The notes: generated from the letters alone by a model not told the origin. DNA of 64,000 nt from Comamonas testosteroni (GCF_030505195.1 NZ_CP129672.1:2142501-2206500); one strand, 5' to 3'. Positions 52,820 to 62,008 are shown, counted from the first letter of the stretch. Numbers and translations are program-made.

Positions 52820-54496
52820 TCAGGCGTCGCGCAGCTCCCTGCGCAGGATCTTGCCCACAGGAGTCTTGGGCAGATCGGTGCGAAAGACGATGTGGCGCGG
52901 ACGCTTGTAGCCTGTCAGATTGGCGTGGCAATAGTCGCGGATGGCCTGTTCCGTCAGCGCCGGGTCTTTCTTGACGACGACGAGCTTGATGGCCTCACCG
53001 GACTTTTCGTCGGGCACGCCGACCACCGCGCACTCCAGCACGCCGGGGCAGTTGGAGACCACGTCCTCGACCTCGTTGGGGTAGACATTGAAGCCGCTGA
53101 CGATGACCATGTCTTTCTTGCGGTCCACGATCTTCACAAAACCGCGCTCGTCAATGGTGCCGATGTCGCCGGTCAGGAAGTAGCCGTCGGCCGTCATGGC
53201 CTTGGCGGTTTCGTCGGGGCGTTGCCAATAGCCGGCCATGACCTGGGGACCCAGCACGGCGACTTCGCCGGGCAGACCCGGCTCGTTCACGTCCTGGCCG
53301 TCGCTGCCGACCAGCTTCACATAGGTGCTGGGCAGGGGCACGCCGATGGTGCCCGAGTAAGCCGTGACCGTGACCGGATTGCAGGTCACCGAGGGACTGG
53401 TCTCCGAGAGGCCGTAACCCTCGCAGATGGGACAGCCAGTCTTCTTGAGCCACAGCTCGGCCACGGCACTCTGCACGGCCATGCCGCCACCCACCGAGAC
53501 CTTGAGGTGACTCCAGTCCACGGTGCCGAAATCGGGGTGGTTGGCCAGTCCGTTGAACAAGGTGTTCACGGCCGGAAAGCTGTGGAAACGGTGCCTGGAC
53601 AGCTCCTTGAGTGTAGCCTTGAGATCGCGCGGATTGGGGATAAGCACGGTTTTGCCGCCGGTGCGCATGGCCAGCATCATGTTCACCGTGAACGCGAAGA
53701 TGTGATAGAGCGGCAGCGCGCAGATGCTGGTGGGCTGCTCACCTGCCGGCACCTTCTTCATGGCGGGCTCGTTCCAGGCTTCGGACTGCAGCACGTTGGC
53801 GATGATGTTCCTGTGCTGCAGCACGGCCCCCTTGCTCACGCCCGTGGTGCCGCCCGTGTATTGCAACACCGCCATGTCGTCGGCCTTGAGCACCGGTGCG
53901 TTCAGGCTGGCGCCACGCCCCTTGGCCAGTGCGTCCTTGAAGCGCACGGCACCGGGCAGGTTGAAGGGCGGCACCAGCTTCTTGACGGAGCGCACCACGT
54001 AATTGACCAGCATGCCCTTCAAAAGCCCCAGCTCGTCGCCCATGGCGCAAAGCACGATGTGCTGCACGGCGCTGCCATGCATGCCGTCCTGCAGGGTCTT
54101 GGCGAAGTTCTCGATGATGACGATGGCCTTGGCACCCGAGTCCTTGAGCTGATGCTCGAGCTCGCGTGCCGTGTAGAGCGGGTTGACGTTGACCAGCACA
54201 TAGCCGGCACGCAGCACCCCTGCCACGGCCACCGGGTACTGAGGAATATTGGGCATCATCAGCGCCACGCGGTCGCCTCGCTGCAGTCCCAGGCTTTGCA
54301 GATAGGCGGCAAAGAGCTTGCTCTGCGCATCGACCTCGGCGAAGCTCAGTTCCTTGCCCATGAAGGAATAGGCCACCTTGTCGGCATGCTTGGCAAACGC
54401 CTCCTCCATCAAGGCCACCAGCGATGGATACTGGGACGCGTCAATGTCCGCAGGAACTCCCTCTGGATAGGCATTCAGCCAAGGACGCTTACTCAT
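52820..54496 (-). CDS. fadD: Long-chain fatty acid-CoA ligase (AMP-forming)
   Basis: Activates fatty acids to acyl-CoA for beta-oxidation, 558 residues. The AMP-binding signature is YTGGTTGVSKGAVL near 210, followed by EGYGLSETSPSVT near 350 and the hinge/lid segment GYFLTGDIGTIDERGFVKIVDRKK, here in pieces, near 430-450. The C-terminal catalytic lysine lies in KTPVGKILRREL. Length and N-terminus (KRPWLNAYPEGVPADID) match FadD of this group. The gene stands alone between two terminators. Confidence 0.93.
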   Translation of the reverse strand: MSKRPWLNAYPEGVPADIDASQYPSLVALMEEAFAKHADKVAYSFMGKELSFAEVDAQSKLFAAYLQSLGLQRGDRVALMMPNIPQYPVAVAGVLRAGYVLVNVNPLYTARELEHQLKDSGAKAIVIIENFAKTLQDGMHGSAVQHIVLCAMGDELGLLKGMLVNYVVRSVKKLVPPFNLPGAVRFKDALAKGRGASLNAPVLKADDMAVLQYTGGTTGVSKGAVLQHRNIIANVLQSEAWNEPAMKKVPAGEQPTSICALPLYHIFAFTVNMMLAMRTGGKTVLIPNPRDLKATLKELSRHRFHSFPAVNTLFNGLANHPDFGTVDWSHLKVSVGGGMAVQSAVAELWLKKTGCPICEGYGLSETSPSVTCNPVTVTAYSGTIGVPLPSTYVKLVGSDGQDVNEPGLPGEVAVLGPQVMAGYWQRPDETAKAMTADGYFLTGDIGTIDERGFVKIVDRKKDMVIVSGFNVYPNEVEDVVSNCPGVLECAVVGVPDEKSGEAIKLVVVKKDPALTEQAIRDYCHANLTGYKRPRHIVFRTDLPKTPVGKILRRELRDA

Positions 54497-54621
54497 TGCT
54501 CTGTCTCCCTGTCTTATCGTCTGATCCGGCCATTGTGATAAAAAGCACGATCGTTCGATACTGTAGTAACCCTAGGAAACAAGCCGAGTCACCTTGGTAA
54601 CAGAAGTCAAAACCCATGAAA

Positions 54622-54651
54622 AAAGCCCGCAGGCAACAGACTGCGGGCTTT
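54622..54651 (-). terminator. fba terminator
   Basis: AAAGCCCGCAG (54622-54632) and CTGCGGGCTTT (54641-54651) pair perfectly around an 8-base loop; the minus strand continues TTTTTCATGG. It lies 59 bases past the fba stop, beyond a family B palindrome. Confidence 0.88.
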
Positions 54652-54660
54652 GAGGGTTTT

Positions 54661-54700
54661 CAGCTGTCAGCGCTTACGGGTAAAGCACTGACAGCTATCA
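54661..54700. repeat. Family B palindrome behind fba
   Basis: CAGCTGTCAGCGCTTACGGG faces TAAAGCACTGACAGCTATCA: AGCTGTCAG and CTGACAGCT form a perfect 9-bp stem enclosing the CGCTTACGGGTAAAG core also seen behind kup. It stands between the fba stop and its terminator. Confidence 0.65.
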
Positions 54701-54709
54701 AACTTGAGT

Positions 54710-55774
54710 TTACTTGACCAGCTGGGCCAGATCGCCGGCGGCGTACTTCTTGGCCATTTGCTCCAGGCTGTAGCCCTTGATCTTGCCGCCCTGGCCTTCG
54801 CAGCCGAACTCGATGTAGCGGGCCTTGCAGACTTGCTTGGCCGCTTCGCGGGCAGGCTTGAGCCATTCGCGGGCGTCGAACTTGTCGGGGTTCTCGGCCA
54901 GGAACTTGCGCACCGCGCCGGTCATGGCCAGACGGATGTCGGTGTCGATATTGATCTTGCGCACGCCGTACTTGATGGCTTCCTGGATCTCTTCCACGGG
55001 CACGCCGTAGGTTTCCTTCATCTTGCCGCCGTACTGGTTGATGATGGCCAGCAGTTCCTGGGGCACGGAAGAGGAGCCATGCATCACCAGGTGGGTGTTG
55101 GGGATGCGGGCGTGGATTTCCTTGACGCGGGAGATCGCCAGGATGTCTCCTGTGGGCTTGCGGCTGAACTTGTAGGCACCGTGGCTGGTGCCGATGGCGA
55201 TCGCCAGTGCGTCCAGCTGGGTGGCCTTGACGAACACGGCAGCTTCCTCGGGGTCGGTCAGCATCTGGCTGTGGTCCAGCTTGCCTTCGGCGCCGATGCC
55301 GTCTTCTTCGCCGGCTTCGCCAGTTTCGAGGTTGCCCAGGCAACCCAGCTCGCCCTCCACGGTGGCGCCGATCTGGTGGGCCATGGCCACCACCTTCTGG
55401 GTCACGTCCACGTTGTAGTCGAAGGACGAAGGCGTCTTGCCGTCGCTCATCAGCGAGCCGTCCATCATCACCGAGCCGAAGCCCAGGTTCAGCGCGCCCT
55501 GGCAGACTTCAGGCGTGGTGCCATGGTCCTGATGCATCACCAGGGGGATGTGGGGATACATCTCGGCAGCCGCCTGGATCAGGTGCTTGATGAAGGGCTC
55601 ACCGGCGTATTTACGGGCACCGGCGCTGGCCTGCAGGATCACGGGCGCGCCGACTTCGTCAGCCGCCGACATCACGGCCTGGACCTGCTCCAGGTTGTTC
55701 ACGTTGAAGGCGGGGATGCCATAGCCGTTTTCAGCAGCATGGTCCAGCATTTCGCGCATCGAGATCAAAGGCAT
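54710..55774 (-). CDS. fba: Fructose-bisphosphate aldolase, class II (Calvin-cycle subtype)
   Basis: Zinc-dependent aldolase of glycolysis and gluconeogenesis, 354 residues. Metal and catalytic segments are visible: [11 protein letters not shown] near 80, [20 protein letters not shown] near 105 in pieces, EGELGCLGN near 140, [10 protein letters not shown] near 190 and [12 protein letters not shown] near 220. The sequence is of the CbbA/Calvin subtype common in betaproteobacteria, but no other cbb genes are present here. It ends [13 protein letters not shown]. Confidence 0.95.
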   Translation of the reverse strand: MPLISMREMLDHAAENGYGIPAFNVNNLEQVQAVMSAADEVGAPVILQASAGARKYAGEPFIKHLIQAAAEMYPHIPLVMHQDHGTTPEVCQGALNLGFGSVMMDGSLMSDGKTPSSFDYNVDVTQKVVAMAHQIGATVEGELGCLGNLETGEAGEEDGIGAEGKLDHSQMLTDPEEAAVFVKATQLDALAIAIGTSHGAYKFSRKPTGDILAISRVKEIHARIPNTHLVMHGSSSVPQELLAIINQYGGKMKETYGVPVEEIQEAIKYGVRKINIDTDIRLAMTGAVRKFLAENPDKFDAREWLKPAREAAKQVCKARYIEFGCEGQGGKIKGYSLEQMAKKYAAGDLAQLVK

Positions 55775-55903
55775 GGTGGGTTCCGTTCAAAGTTTTGAGA
55801 GGCAACGCCCCCGGCGATGAATCACTGCAGTGCGCCGCACGACAGCTGTGGCCCGGGGAAAGACCAGCGGCCACGCTTCGTAACCGCTTAGTAACCGGAT
55901 ATT

Positions 55904-57262
55904 TTAACCGGCTAGCGGTATTTCCATGCGATAGCAGGTGGTGAAGCCTTGCGGTGCCTCGGCCACGATGAAGCGCCCGCCATGGGCCTGCATGACGCGG
56001 CTGACGATTTCATGGCCCAGATGCAGACTGTCCACGGGCGGCACATGGACCAGCGCCGCGTCGCGTCTGCCGTCATCGCAGACCTGCACCCAAGCCAGCG
56101 CCCGGCTCGAATCAAGACCGGCCTGCACCTCGATCTGGGTGCCGCCCGGCGTGTGGCGTACGGCGTTTTCCACCAGATTGCGCAGGGCCGAATCGAGCAG
56201 CAGCGCATTGCCGCGCACAGGCAGCTCCTGCGGGGCGTCCACGGAGATCATGTCCCCGCGCTGCCAGGCATGCTGAGCCTGTGCCGCCGCCACATCGCGC
56301 ACCACATCGGCCCAGTTCACGGTCTGCAAAGGCGCATCCAGCATGCCGCGCCCGGCCCTGGCCAGGGTCAGCAACTGATCGAGCACATGGCCGGCATGCA
56401 GGGCGTCCTGACCGATGCGCTGCAGCGCGGCCTGCATGACAGCCGTATCGGTCTGCCCCCCCGACTTCAGTGCCTGGGCCTGCAAAACAATGGAGGCCAG
56501 CGGCGTGCGCAGTTCGTGGGCCACTTCATTGGCCAGATTGCGCTCGCGCTCCAAGGCTTCCTGCTGGCGGTCGAGCAAGGTGTTGATGGAGCTGACCATA
56601 GGCGAGAGCTCGCGCGGCACATGGGCGTCGGACAGGCGCTGGTCACGACTCAGATCCAGCGCATCCACGCGCTGCGTGAGCTGATTGAGCGGGCGCATGC
56701 CGCGGCGCATGGCAACACCCAGCGCAACCACGATCACGGGCAGCAGCCAGAACCCCGGCTCAATCATCTGCATGGCAATGTCGTCGGCCAGACTGTCGCG
56801 CTCGGCCAGGTCGATCATCACCGTGACCTTGGCGGTTTTGTCGTGGCTCCACTGGGTATAGCTGCGCCAGGCCTGGCGTTCGTCCACGCCAATCGTGGCA
56901 AAGCCCTGCTCGATGTTGAAGTCAGGCAAGGGGGCCTGACCGGTGCGCGAGATCAGCAGGCCCTGCGCATTCCAGAGCACCACGCTCAGCGACTCCTGAT
57001 AGTCGTGGGCGTGCAGGCCTGCAGGCGGCTGGACCGCCGTGGTCTCTCCGACCGGCACATCGTCCTGCACATGCCAGTTCAAGGTCAGTGCGGCCACTCC
57101 GGCCAAATGCCCGTCGGTCAGCTCGTCGGCCTCGTGGACTCCGGTCTGGTAGCCCCAGATGACGAAGCTGCCCCAGACCAGCGCCAGCGCGCCCAGCATC
57201 CAGGCCAGCAGATTCAGCTGCAGCGAGCTGCGGCGTTTGCCCGTCTGCGGCAGCTCGCTCAT
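55904..57262 (-). CDS. Sensor histidine kinase (QseC/PmrB-like)
   Basis: 452 residues: membrane helix near 18-38, a 130-residue periplasmic sensor region, a second helix near 170-188, HAMP-like linker, dimerisation helix with His249 in EVAHELRTPLA, and an ATPase domain with N box NLVENAVRHTPGG. The following G boxes are degenerate: VCDDGRRDA in place of DxGxG and SLHLGHEIV in place of GxGLGL, so nucleotide handling may be unusual. Its start overlaps the regulator stop by four bases. The periplasmic stimulus is unknown. Confidence 0.88.
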   Translation of the reverse strand: MSELPQTGKRRSSLQLNLLAWMLGALALVWGSFVIWGYQTGVHEADELTDGHLAGVAALTLNWHVQDDVPVGETTAVQPPAGLHAHDYQESLSVVLWNAQGLLISRTGQAPLPDFNIEQGFATIGVDERQAWRSYTQWSHDKTAKVTVMIDLAERDSLADDIAMQMIEPGFWLLPVIVVALGVAMRRGMRPLNQLTQRVDALDLSRDQRLSDAHVPRELSPMVSSINTLLDRQQEALERERNLANEVAHELRTPLASIVLQAQALKSGGQTDTAVMQAALQRIGQDALHAGHVLDQLLTLARAGRGMLDAPLQTVNWADVVRDVAAAQAQHAWQRGDMISVDAPQELPVRGNALLLDSALRNLVENAVRHTPGGTQIEVQAGLDSSRALAWVQVCDDGRRDAALVHVPPVDSLHLGHEIVSRVMQAHGGRFIVAEAPQGFTTCYRMEIPLAG

Positions 57263-57954
57263 TCCTGCTCCTGTGGCATGAAGTAGCCCACGCCGCGCAT
57301 GGTCACGATGATCTTCTGGCCCAGCTTCTTGCGCAGATGGTGGACATAGACCTCCACGGCATTGCTCTCCACCGTATCGCCCCAGCTGTAGAGATGCTCC
57401 TCGATTTGCGGGCGTGAGAGCACCCGCCCGCGCGCCAGCAGCAAGGCCCAGAGCACGGCAAATTCGCGCGGTGAAACCTCCACCTTCTGTCCCGCCTGCC
57501 TGATGATGCGGGCAGCCGGGTCCACCTCCAGATCCGCATGGCGGATCACCGGCGATGCCTGACCGACCGCGCGGCGCATCATGGCGCGCAAGCGGGCCTC
57601 CAGCTCGTCCATGTCAAAAGGCTTGACCAGATAGTCATCAGCGCCCAGATTGAGCCCCGCGACCCGGTCCTGCACCTGATCGCGTGCCGTAAGGATCAGC
57701 ACCGGCGTGGCCGGATCCGGTAGTTGCGGCACGCCGGGCCGACCGCTCTGCTGACGCAGGCGGCGCACCACCTCGCTGCCATCAGCGTCGGGCAGTCCCA
57801 GGTCCAGCAACACGGCATCGAAGCGCTCGGCACTCAGGGCATGCCAGGCCTCGGCCACGCTGGCGCACACGTCCACCGCATAGCCGCGCTGCATGAGATT
57901 GGCTCGCAGCCCTGCTGCAATGCCTTCGTTGTCTTCGACCACCAGAATTCGCAT
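57259..57954 (-). CDS. OmpR-family response regulator (QseB/PmrA-like)
   Basis: 231 residues: receiver domain with acidic pair in VVEDNE, phosphoacceptor Asp51 in LLDLGLPDADG, Thr in ILTARD and Lys in YLVKPFD, then a winged-helix output domain with SPREFAVLWALL and NAVEVYVHHLRKKLG. A longer than usual loop (QQSGRPGVPQLPDPA) separates two receiver strands. It is first in the operon with the kinase and divergent from three PAP2 genes. A TTAAGC-N5-TTAAGC direct repeat before the second PAP2 gene fits the kind of site such regulators bind. Confidence 0.93.
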   Translation of the reverse strand: MRILVVEDNEGIAAGLRANLMQRGYAVDVCASVAEAWHALSAERFDAVLLDLGLPDADGSEVVRRLRQQSGRPGVPQLPDPATPVLILTARDQVQDRVAGLNLGADDYLVKPFDMDELEARLRAMMRRAVGQASPVIRHADLEVDPAARIIRQAGQKVEVSPREFAVLWALLLARGRVLSRPQIEEHLYSWGDTVESNAVEVYVHHLRKKLGQKIIVTMRGVGYFMPQEQE

Positions 57955-58109
57955 GCACGCATTGTGCGCGGCAATCCGCAATCCACTCAACTGGCCGATC
58001 AACGCCGATGCCCACCGCCCCTGCTTGCGCATGGGCTTGACATCCGCAAGCGAGCATTTCGCTTTAACATCGGCCACCTTTCATTGCCGCAATCTGCCGC
58101 AGCGCCTTC

Positions 58110-58700
58110 ATGTTCTTCTTCGATCCGTTTCTGTTTGCGCTGTTCAATGCCGATGCTCAGACGCACTGGTTCAGCATCCAGCTGGCACGTGCGCTCTCGG
58201 CCTGGTTGCCCAATCTCAGCGGCGTTCTGGTCCTGCTGGCCCTGGTGTTCGGCTCACCGGCAACACGCCGCACCATGCTGATGCTGCTGCTGTCCATGGC
58301 CACGGCCTGGCTGATCGCCAGACTCATACGCTGGGGCTTCCCGGCTCCGCGTCCGTTCCAGCTCAATCTCGGCACGCTTTGGATTCAGCATGGCGGACGC
58401 GCCGGCTTTCCCAGTCTGCATGCCAGCGGAGCCTTTGCCCTGGCCATGGCCCTCAGCCTGGGTGCAACCCGCCACCGCAAGCCGCTGGTCTGGCTGGCCT
58501 GGATAGCCGCCATCGGCATCGCCTGGAGCCGTGTCCATCTGGGAGTGCACTTTGCCTCGGATCTGATGGCCGGCGCGCTGGTCGGCATCAGCGGCGCTCT
58601 CATCGTCTGGCATATCGCCTTCCAGCTGCGCCGCCGCCGTCATCTGCGCCTCATGCCGCATCTCAAACGCCTGCGCAGCGCCTGGACGGCCCAGGGTTGA
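58110..58700 (+). CDS. PAP2-family membrane phosphatase 1
   Basis: 196-residue integral membrane phosphatase with the three PAP2 motifs: R74-x6-R81P82 (RWGFPAPRP), PSLH at 101-104 and SRVHLGVHFASD with Arg141, His147 and Asp151. Such enzymes remove phosphate from undecaprenyl diphosphate, phosphatidic acid or lipid A. It aligns without gaps with the third PAP2 protein at 59.5 kb, where the motif residues have the same numbers, so the two are tandem duplicates. It is divergent from the response regulator with 155 bases between. Confidence 0.9.
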   Translation: MFFFDPFLFALFNADAQTHWFSIQLARALSAWLPNLSGVLVLLALVFGSPATRRTMLMLLLSMATAWLIARLIRWGFPAPRPFQLNLGTLWIQHGGRAGFPSLHASGAFALAMALSLGATRHRKPLVWLAWIAAIGIAWSRVHLGVHFASDLMAGALVGISGALIVWHIAFQLRRRRHLRLMPHLKRLRSAWTAQG

Positions 58701-58708
58701 GCGTGCTC

Positions 58709-58725
58709 TTAAGCGCTTGTTAAGC
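58709..58725 (+). promoter_or_regulatory. Direct repeat resembling a PmrA/QseB-type regulator box
   Basis: TTAAGC at 58709-58714 and again at 58720-58725, separated by five bases: an 11-bp spacing, one helical turn, as in OmpR/PmrA-class sites. It stands 22 bases before the PAP2-2 ATG, in place of a -35 element, with TTTCTATCG as possible -10. The adjacent regulator gene makes it the obvious candidate to bind. Confidence 0.5.
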
Positions 58726-58747
58726 AGCGCTTTCTATCGTGGCGGGC

Positions 58748-59503
58748 ATGAAGTCGTCCGCCCCCTCGATCCCTTACCCTCCTCTTCGCGCAGCCTCCTC
58801 TCCAGCCCTTCTGGGCTGGACTGTCATCGCCCTGGCCTGCGTGCTGGCCTGGGACATGAGCGCCCTGGACATGCCCATGGCGCACTGGTTTGGCAGCAGC
58901 CAGGGCTTTGCCCTGCAAAACGACTGGTTCATGGTCAACATTGCCCATGAAGGCGCGCGCAAGCTGGCCTGGATCATCGTGATGGGGCTGAGCCTGGCGA
59001 TCTGGTGGCCCGTCGGCTGGATGCGAAAAGTGTCTTACCCACGCCGGATACAACTGGTGGTGGGCGCACTGGTCTCGCTCATCATCATGGCGCTGATGAA
59101 ACGCATCAGCGTGACCAGTTGCCCCTGGGACCTCGCCGACTTCGGCGGTGTAGGCCACTATGTCTCGCACTGGGCCTGGGGTGTCATAGATGGCGGCGGC
59201 GGCCACTGCTTTCCGGCCGGTCACGCCTCGGCGGGCTTTGCCTTCATCAGCGGCTACTTCGCGCTGCGCCACGACCTGCCGCGTGCCGCGCGCCTGTGGC
59301 TGGCCACGGCCCTGGTGGCCGGTTTTGCCCTGGGTCTGGCGCAGCAGATGCGCGGCGCTCACTTCATGAGCCACACCCTGTGGACCGCCTGGCTTTGCTG
59401 GACGACCAGCTGGTTTTACGATCTGCTGACCACCCGCCGCATGGCGCGCCAGGCACCGGCGGATGCCGCCATGTCTCCCGACGAGCTGCTGGCCCGGGAC
59501 TGA
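58748..59503 (+). CDS. PAP2-family membrane phosphatase 2 (lipid A phosphatase-like)
   Basis: 251 residues, about six membrane helices, and a different PAP2 subgroup from its neighbours: KRISVTSCPWDL near 119, HCFPAGHASAGFAF near 156 and RGAHFMSHTLW near 200. CPWDL and the GGGGHCFPAGHA motif recall phosphatases acting on lipid A or on polymyxin-resistance lipids in beta- and gammaproteobacteria. A GTG three codons upstream is an alternative start. Control by the neighbouring two-component system is inferred from the direct repeat upstream. Confidence 0.85.
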   Translation: MKSSAPSIPYPPLRAASSPALLGWTVIALACVLAWDMSALDMPMAHWFGSSQGFALQNDWFMVNIAHEGARKLAWIIVMGLSLAIWWPVGWMRKVSYPRRIQLVVGALVSLIIMALMKRISVTSCPWDLADFGGVGHYVSHWAWGVIDGGGGHCFPAGHASAGFAFISGYFALRHDLPRAARLWLATALVAGFALGLAQQMRGAHFMSHTLWTAWLCWTTSWFYDLLTTRRMARQAPADAAMSPDELLARD

Positions 59504-59529
59504 ACGCTGCGCACATGCAAAGGTCATTC

Positions 59530-60105
59530 ATGCTGCTTTTCGATGCCCCCGTATTTCACTTTCTGAATGCCAACACCCAGAGCCCGCTGTGGTGGATTCA
59601 GGCCTCGCGCTTTGCCTCCAACTGGTTGCCCGGCCTGTGCGCCCTGCCGGTGATTGCTGCCATGCTGGCGCTTGGCAAAGGCTGGCGGCGCAGCCTGCAA
59701 CTGGCCTTGCTGTCCATGGCATGTGCCTGGCTGGCCTGCCGTCTGATTCGCTGGGGCCTGCCCATGCCCAGACCTGCGCAACTGGGCATGGGCATGCAGT
59801 GGATAGCACATGGTGCCAGCGCCAGCTTTCCCAGCATGCACGCCGCCGGCGCCTTTGCCCTGGCTCAGGGCATCAATCTGGGCATGGGCAGACACCAGCG
59901 CTGGCTGGTTGTTGTCGCATGGTTTCTCGCCACCAGCGTGGCGCTGAGCCGCGTGGTGCTGGGCGTGCATTTCCCGTCGGACGTTCTGGCCGGCATGCTG
60001 ATCGGTGCCGCCAGCGCCGTGCTGGTCTGGCGCAGCGCCCTGCAGATCCAGCAAGCCCGGCGTCGCAAACAGCTCAAGCGCCGCCTGCAACCCCAGGTCA
60101 CCTGA
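59530..60105 (+). CDS. PAP2-family membrane phosphatase 3
   Basis: 191-residue membrane phosphatase, paralogue of PAP2-1. The motif residues fall at identical positions: Arg74, Arg81-Pro82, PSMH at 101-104, Ser140-Arg141, His147 and Asp151. I start at MLLFDAPVFHFLN, matching MFFFDPFLFALFN of the paralogue, with AAGG 7 bases upstream; an ATG five codons earlier (59515) is possible. It ends in a basic tail and is followed by a perfect 17-bp hairpin. Confidence 0.9.
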   Translation: MLLFDAPVFHFLNANTQSPLWWIQASRFASNWLPGLCALPVIAAMLALGKGWRRSLQLALLSMACAWLACRLIRWGLPMPRPAQLGMGMQWIAHGASASFPSMHAAGAFALAQGINLGMGRHQRWLVVVAWFLATSVALSRVVLGVHFPSDVLAGMLIGAASAVLVWRSALQIQQARRRKQLKRRLQPQVT

Positions 60106-60121
60106 GGCACGCTACAAAAAC

Positions 60122-60162
60122 AAAAGCTGCCAGCGCTTTGACCATAAGCGCTGGCAGCTTTT
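60122..60162. terminator. Perfect 17-bp hairpin (family B) between PAP2-3 and pyk
   Basis: AAAAGCTGCCAGCGCTT (60122-60138) and its exact complement (60146-60162) around a 7-base loop, with T-tract on the plus strand (CTTTTTTATAA) and A-tract on the other side. It is the cleanest family B copy in the window and probably works as a bidirectional terminator. Confidence 0.88.
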
Positions 60163-60187
60163 TTATAAGGCATGCGTCAAGTCAGAG

Positions 60188-60261
60188 GCATCGAGCAAGA
60201 GCCGCCTCGCAGCGAAGATGCCGTCCCCCTCGGGGGGAAGCGGCATAGCCGCTCAGGGGGC
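60188..60261 (-). repeat. Family A 3'-end repeat behind pyk
   Basis: Short form: minus strand GCCCCCTGAGCGGCTATGCC, GCTTCCCCCCGAGGGGGACG, GCATCTTCGCTGCGAGGCGG. It starts right at the pyk stop codon and reads in the direction of pyk. Confidence 0.85.
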
Positions 60262-61698
60262 TTATTCCACCCTGCAGATCTTGAGCATATTGGTACCACC
60301 GGGCTGGCCCATGGGCTCGCCGCAGGTGATGGCGTAGACATCGCCGGACTGCACGATGCCGCGGGCCAGCAAATGGCCCTTGGCCTGGTCCAGCGCCATG
60401 TCACGCTCGGCGCTGGTATCCATCAGCAAAGGACGCACGTTGCGATACAGCGCCATCTTGCGCTGCGTGGCCAGCTTGGGCGTCAGGGCGTAGATGGGGA
60501 TATGGATGCGATGACGGCTCATCCACAGCGCAGTCGAGCCGGAGTCCGTCAGCGCCACGATGGCCTTGGCACCCAGGTGATGCGCGGTGAACAGCGCGCC
60601 GATGGCGATGGCCTGGTCGGTACGCTTGAACTGGCTGTTACTGAAATCGGCATCCTTGACGCGGTCTTCGGCCGCTTCCGCAGCGGCGCAGATGGCGGCC
60701 ATTTCACGCACAGTCTCCAGCGGATATTTGCCGGCAGCGGTTTCGGCGCTCAGCATCACGGCATCGGTGCCGTCCAGCACGGCATTGGCCACGTCGCTCA
60801 CTTCGGCACGGGTGGGCACGGGGTTGGTGATCATGGACTCCATCATCTGGGTCGCGGTGATCACCACCTTGTCCATGTCGCGCGCCATGCGGATCATCTT
60901 CTTTTGCAGCGCGGGCACGGCGGCATTGCCCACTTCCACGGCCAGATCGCCACGGGCGACCATGATGCCGTCGGAGACCTTGAGAATCTCTTCCAGACGC
61001 GGAATGGCCTCGGCGCGCTCGATCTTGGCGATCAGGCTGGGCTTGTGACCGTACTGGGCAGCGGCCACATTGCACAGCTGGCGCGCCATTTCCATATCGG
61101 TGGCGTTCTTGGGGAAGCTCACGGCCACGTAGTCGGCCTGGAAGGACATCGCGGTCTTGATGTCTTCCATGTCCTTGGCGGTCAGTGCGGGAGCCGTCAG
61201 GCCGCCGCCTTGCTTGTTGATGCCCTTGTTGTTGGACAGCTCGCCACCCAGCTTGACGATGGTGTGCACCTCTTCGCCGCGCACGGCGTCCACGGTCAGC
61301 ACGATCAGGCCGTCGTTGAGCAGCAGCACGTCGCCGGCCTTCACATCGCGGGGCAGCTCCTTGTAATCAAGGCCCACGCCGTTGATGTCGCCGGGTTCGG
61401 TGCGCGATGCGTCGAGCACAAAGCGCTCGCCGGGCTCGAGCATGACCTTGCCCTCGGCAAACTTGCCGACACGGATCTTGGGCCCCTGCAGGTCGGCCAT
61501 GATGGCCACTTCGCGGCCTGCACGCTGGGCGGCTTCGCGCACCATGGTGGCACGGTCGATATGGTCCTGCGCCTTGCCATGGCTGAAGTTCAGGCGCACG
61601 ACGTTCACGCCTTCGCGCACCATTTGTTCAAGCAGTTGCGGATCGCTGGAAGCAGGGCCCAGTGTGGCGACGATCTTGGTAGCACGACTCACTTGCAT
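60262..61698 (-). CDS. pyk: Pyruvate kinase
   Basis: Last step of glycolysis, phosphoenolpyruvate + ADP to pyruvate + ATP. The product is 478 residues. Landmarks are the start RATKIVATLGPASSDP, NVVRLNFSHGKAQDH near 31, the active-site signature region LIAKIERAEAIPRLEEIL near 225 and ATQMMESMITNPVPTRAE near 275. I start at MQVSRATKIV with GAGAGAC upstream; the upstream frame lacks conservation. Confidence 0.96.
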   Translation of the reverse strand: MQVSRATKIVATLGPASSDPQLLEQMVREGVNVVRLNFSHGKAQDHIDRATMVREAAQRAGREVAIMADLQGPKIRVGKFAEGKVMLEPGERFVLDASRTEPGDINGVGLDYKELPRDVKAGDVLLLNDGLIVLTVDAVRGEEVHTIVKLGGELSNNKGINKQGGGLTAPALTAKDMEDIKTAMSFQADYVAVSFPKNATDMEMARQLCNVAAAQYGHKPSLIAKIERAEAIPRLEEILKVSDGIMVARGDLAVEVGNAAVPALQKKMIRMARDMDKVVITATQMMESMITNPVPTRAEVSDVANAVLDGTDAVMLSAETAAGKYPLETVREMAAICAAAEAAEDRVKDADFSNSQFKRTDQAIAIGALFTAHHLGAKAIVALTDSGSTALWMSRHRIHIPIYALTPKLATQRKMALYRNVRPLLMDTSAERDMALDQAKGHLLARGIVQSGDVYAITCGEPMGQPGGTNMLKICRVE

Positions 61699-62008
61699 GA
61701 AATGTCTCTCTCGCGATGGAATGTAATCGGGTTTCAATTCTGGCACGAATGCGGTTACATGACTGCATCTTGCACAGCGATGCGGCACCAGGCAAGCACG
61801 CCCCAGAACAGAAAAAATAGTAGCTGCTTGCGCTTACCCATCATTGATATCAAGGTAAATAATGCTTGAAATGCTTATATATAAATCGCTTGCAGCTATT
61901 AATTAAGAAGCACAAGAGGGAAACTCGCGCTGAAACCGACAAGCCTTGTGCAGCGCATCAATGAGCGCGTCGAAACAGTTTTGCCCGGCAGGTTCAAATG
62001 TCCGGGCC
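61699..62008. other. 310-base gap upstream of pyk with a long family B repeat
   Basis: The outer arms TAGCTGCTTGCGCTTACC (61820-61837) and CGCTTGCAGCTATTAATTAA (61887-61906) are family B halves that can pair, enclosing an AT-rich core (ATATATAAAT). The pyk promoter must lie here, and the AT-rich core is a candidate, but I cannot fix hexamers. No coding sequence is seen. Confidence 0.5.
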
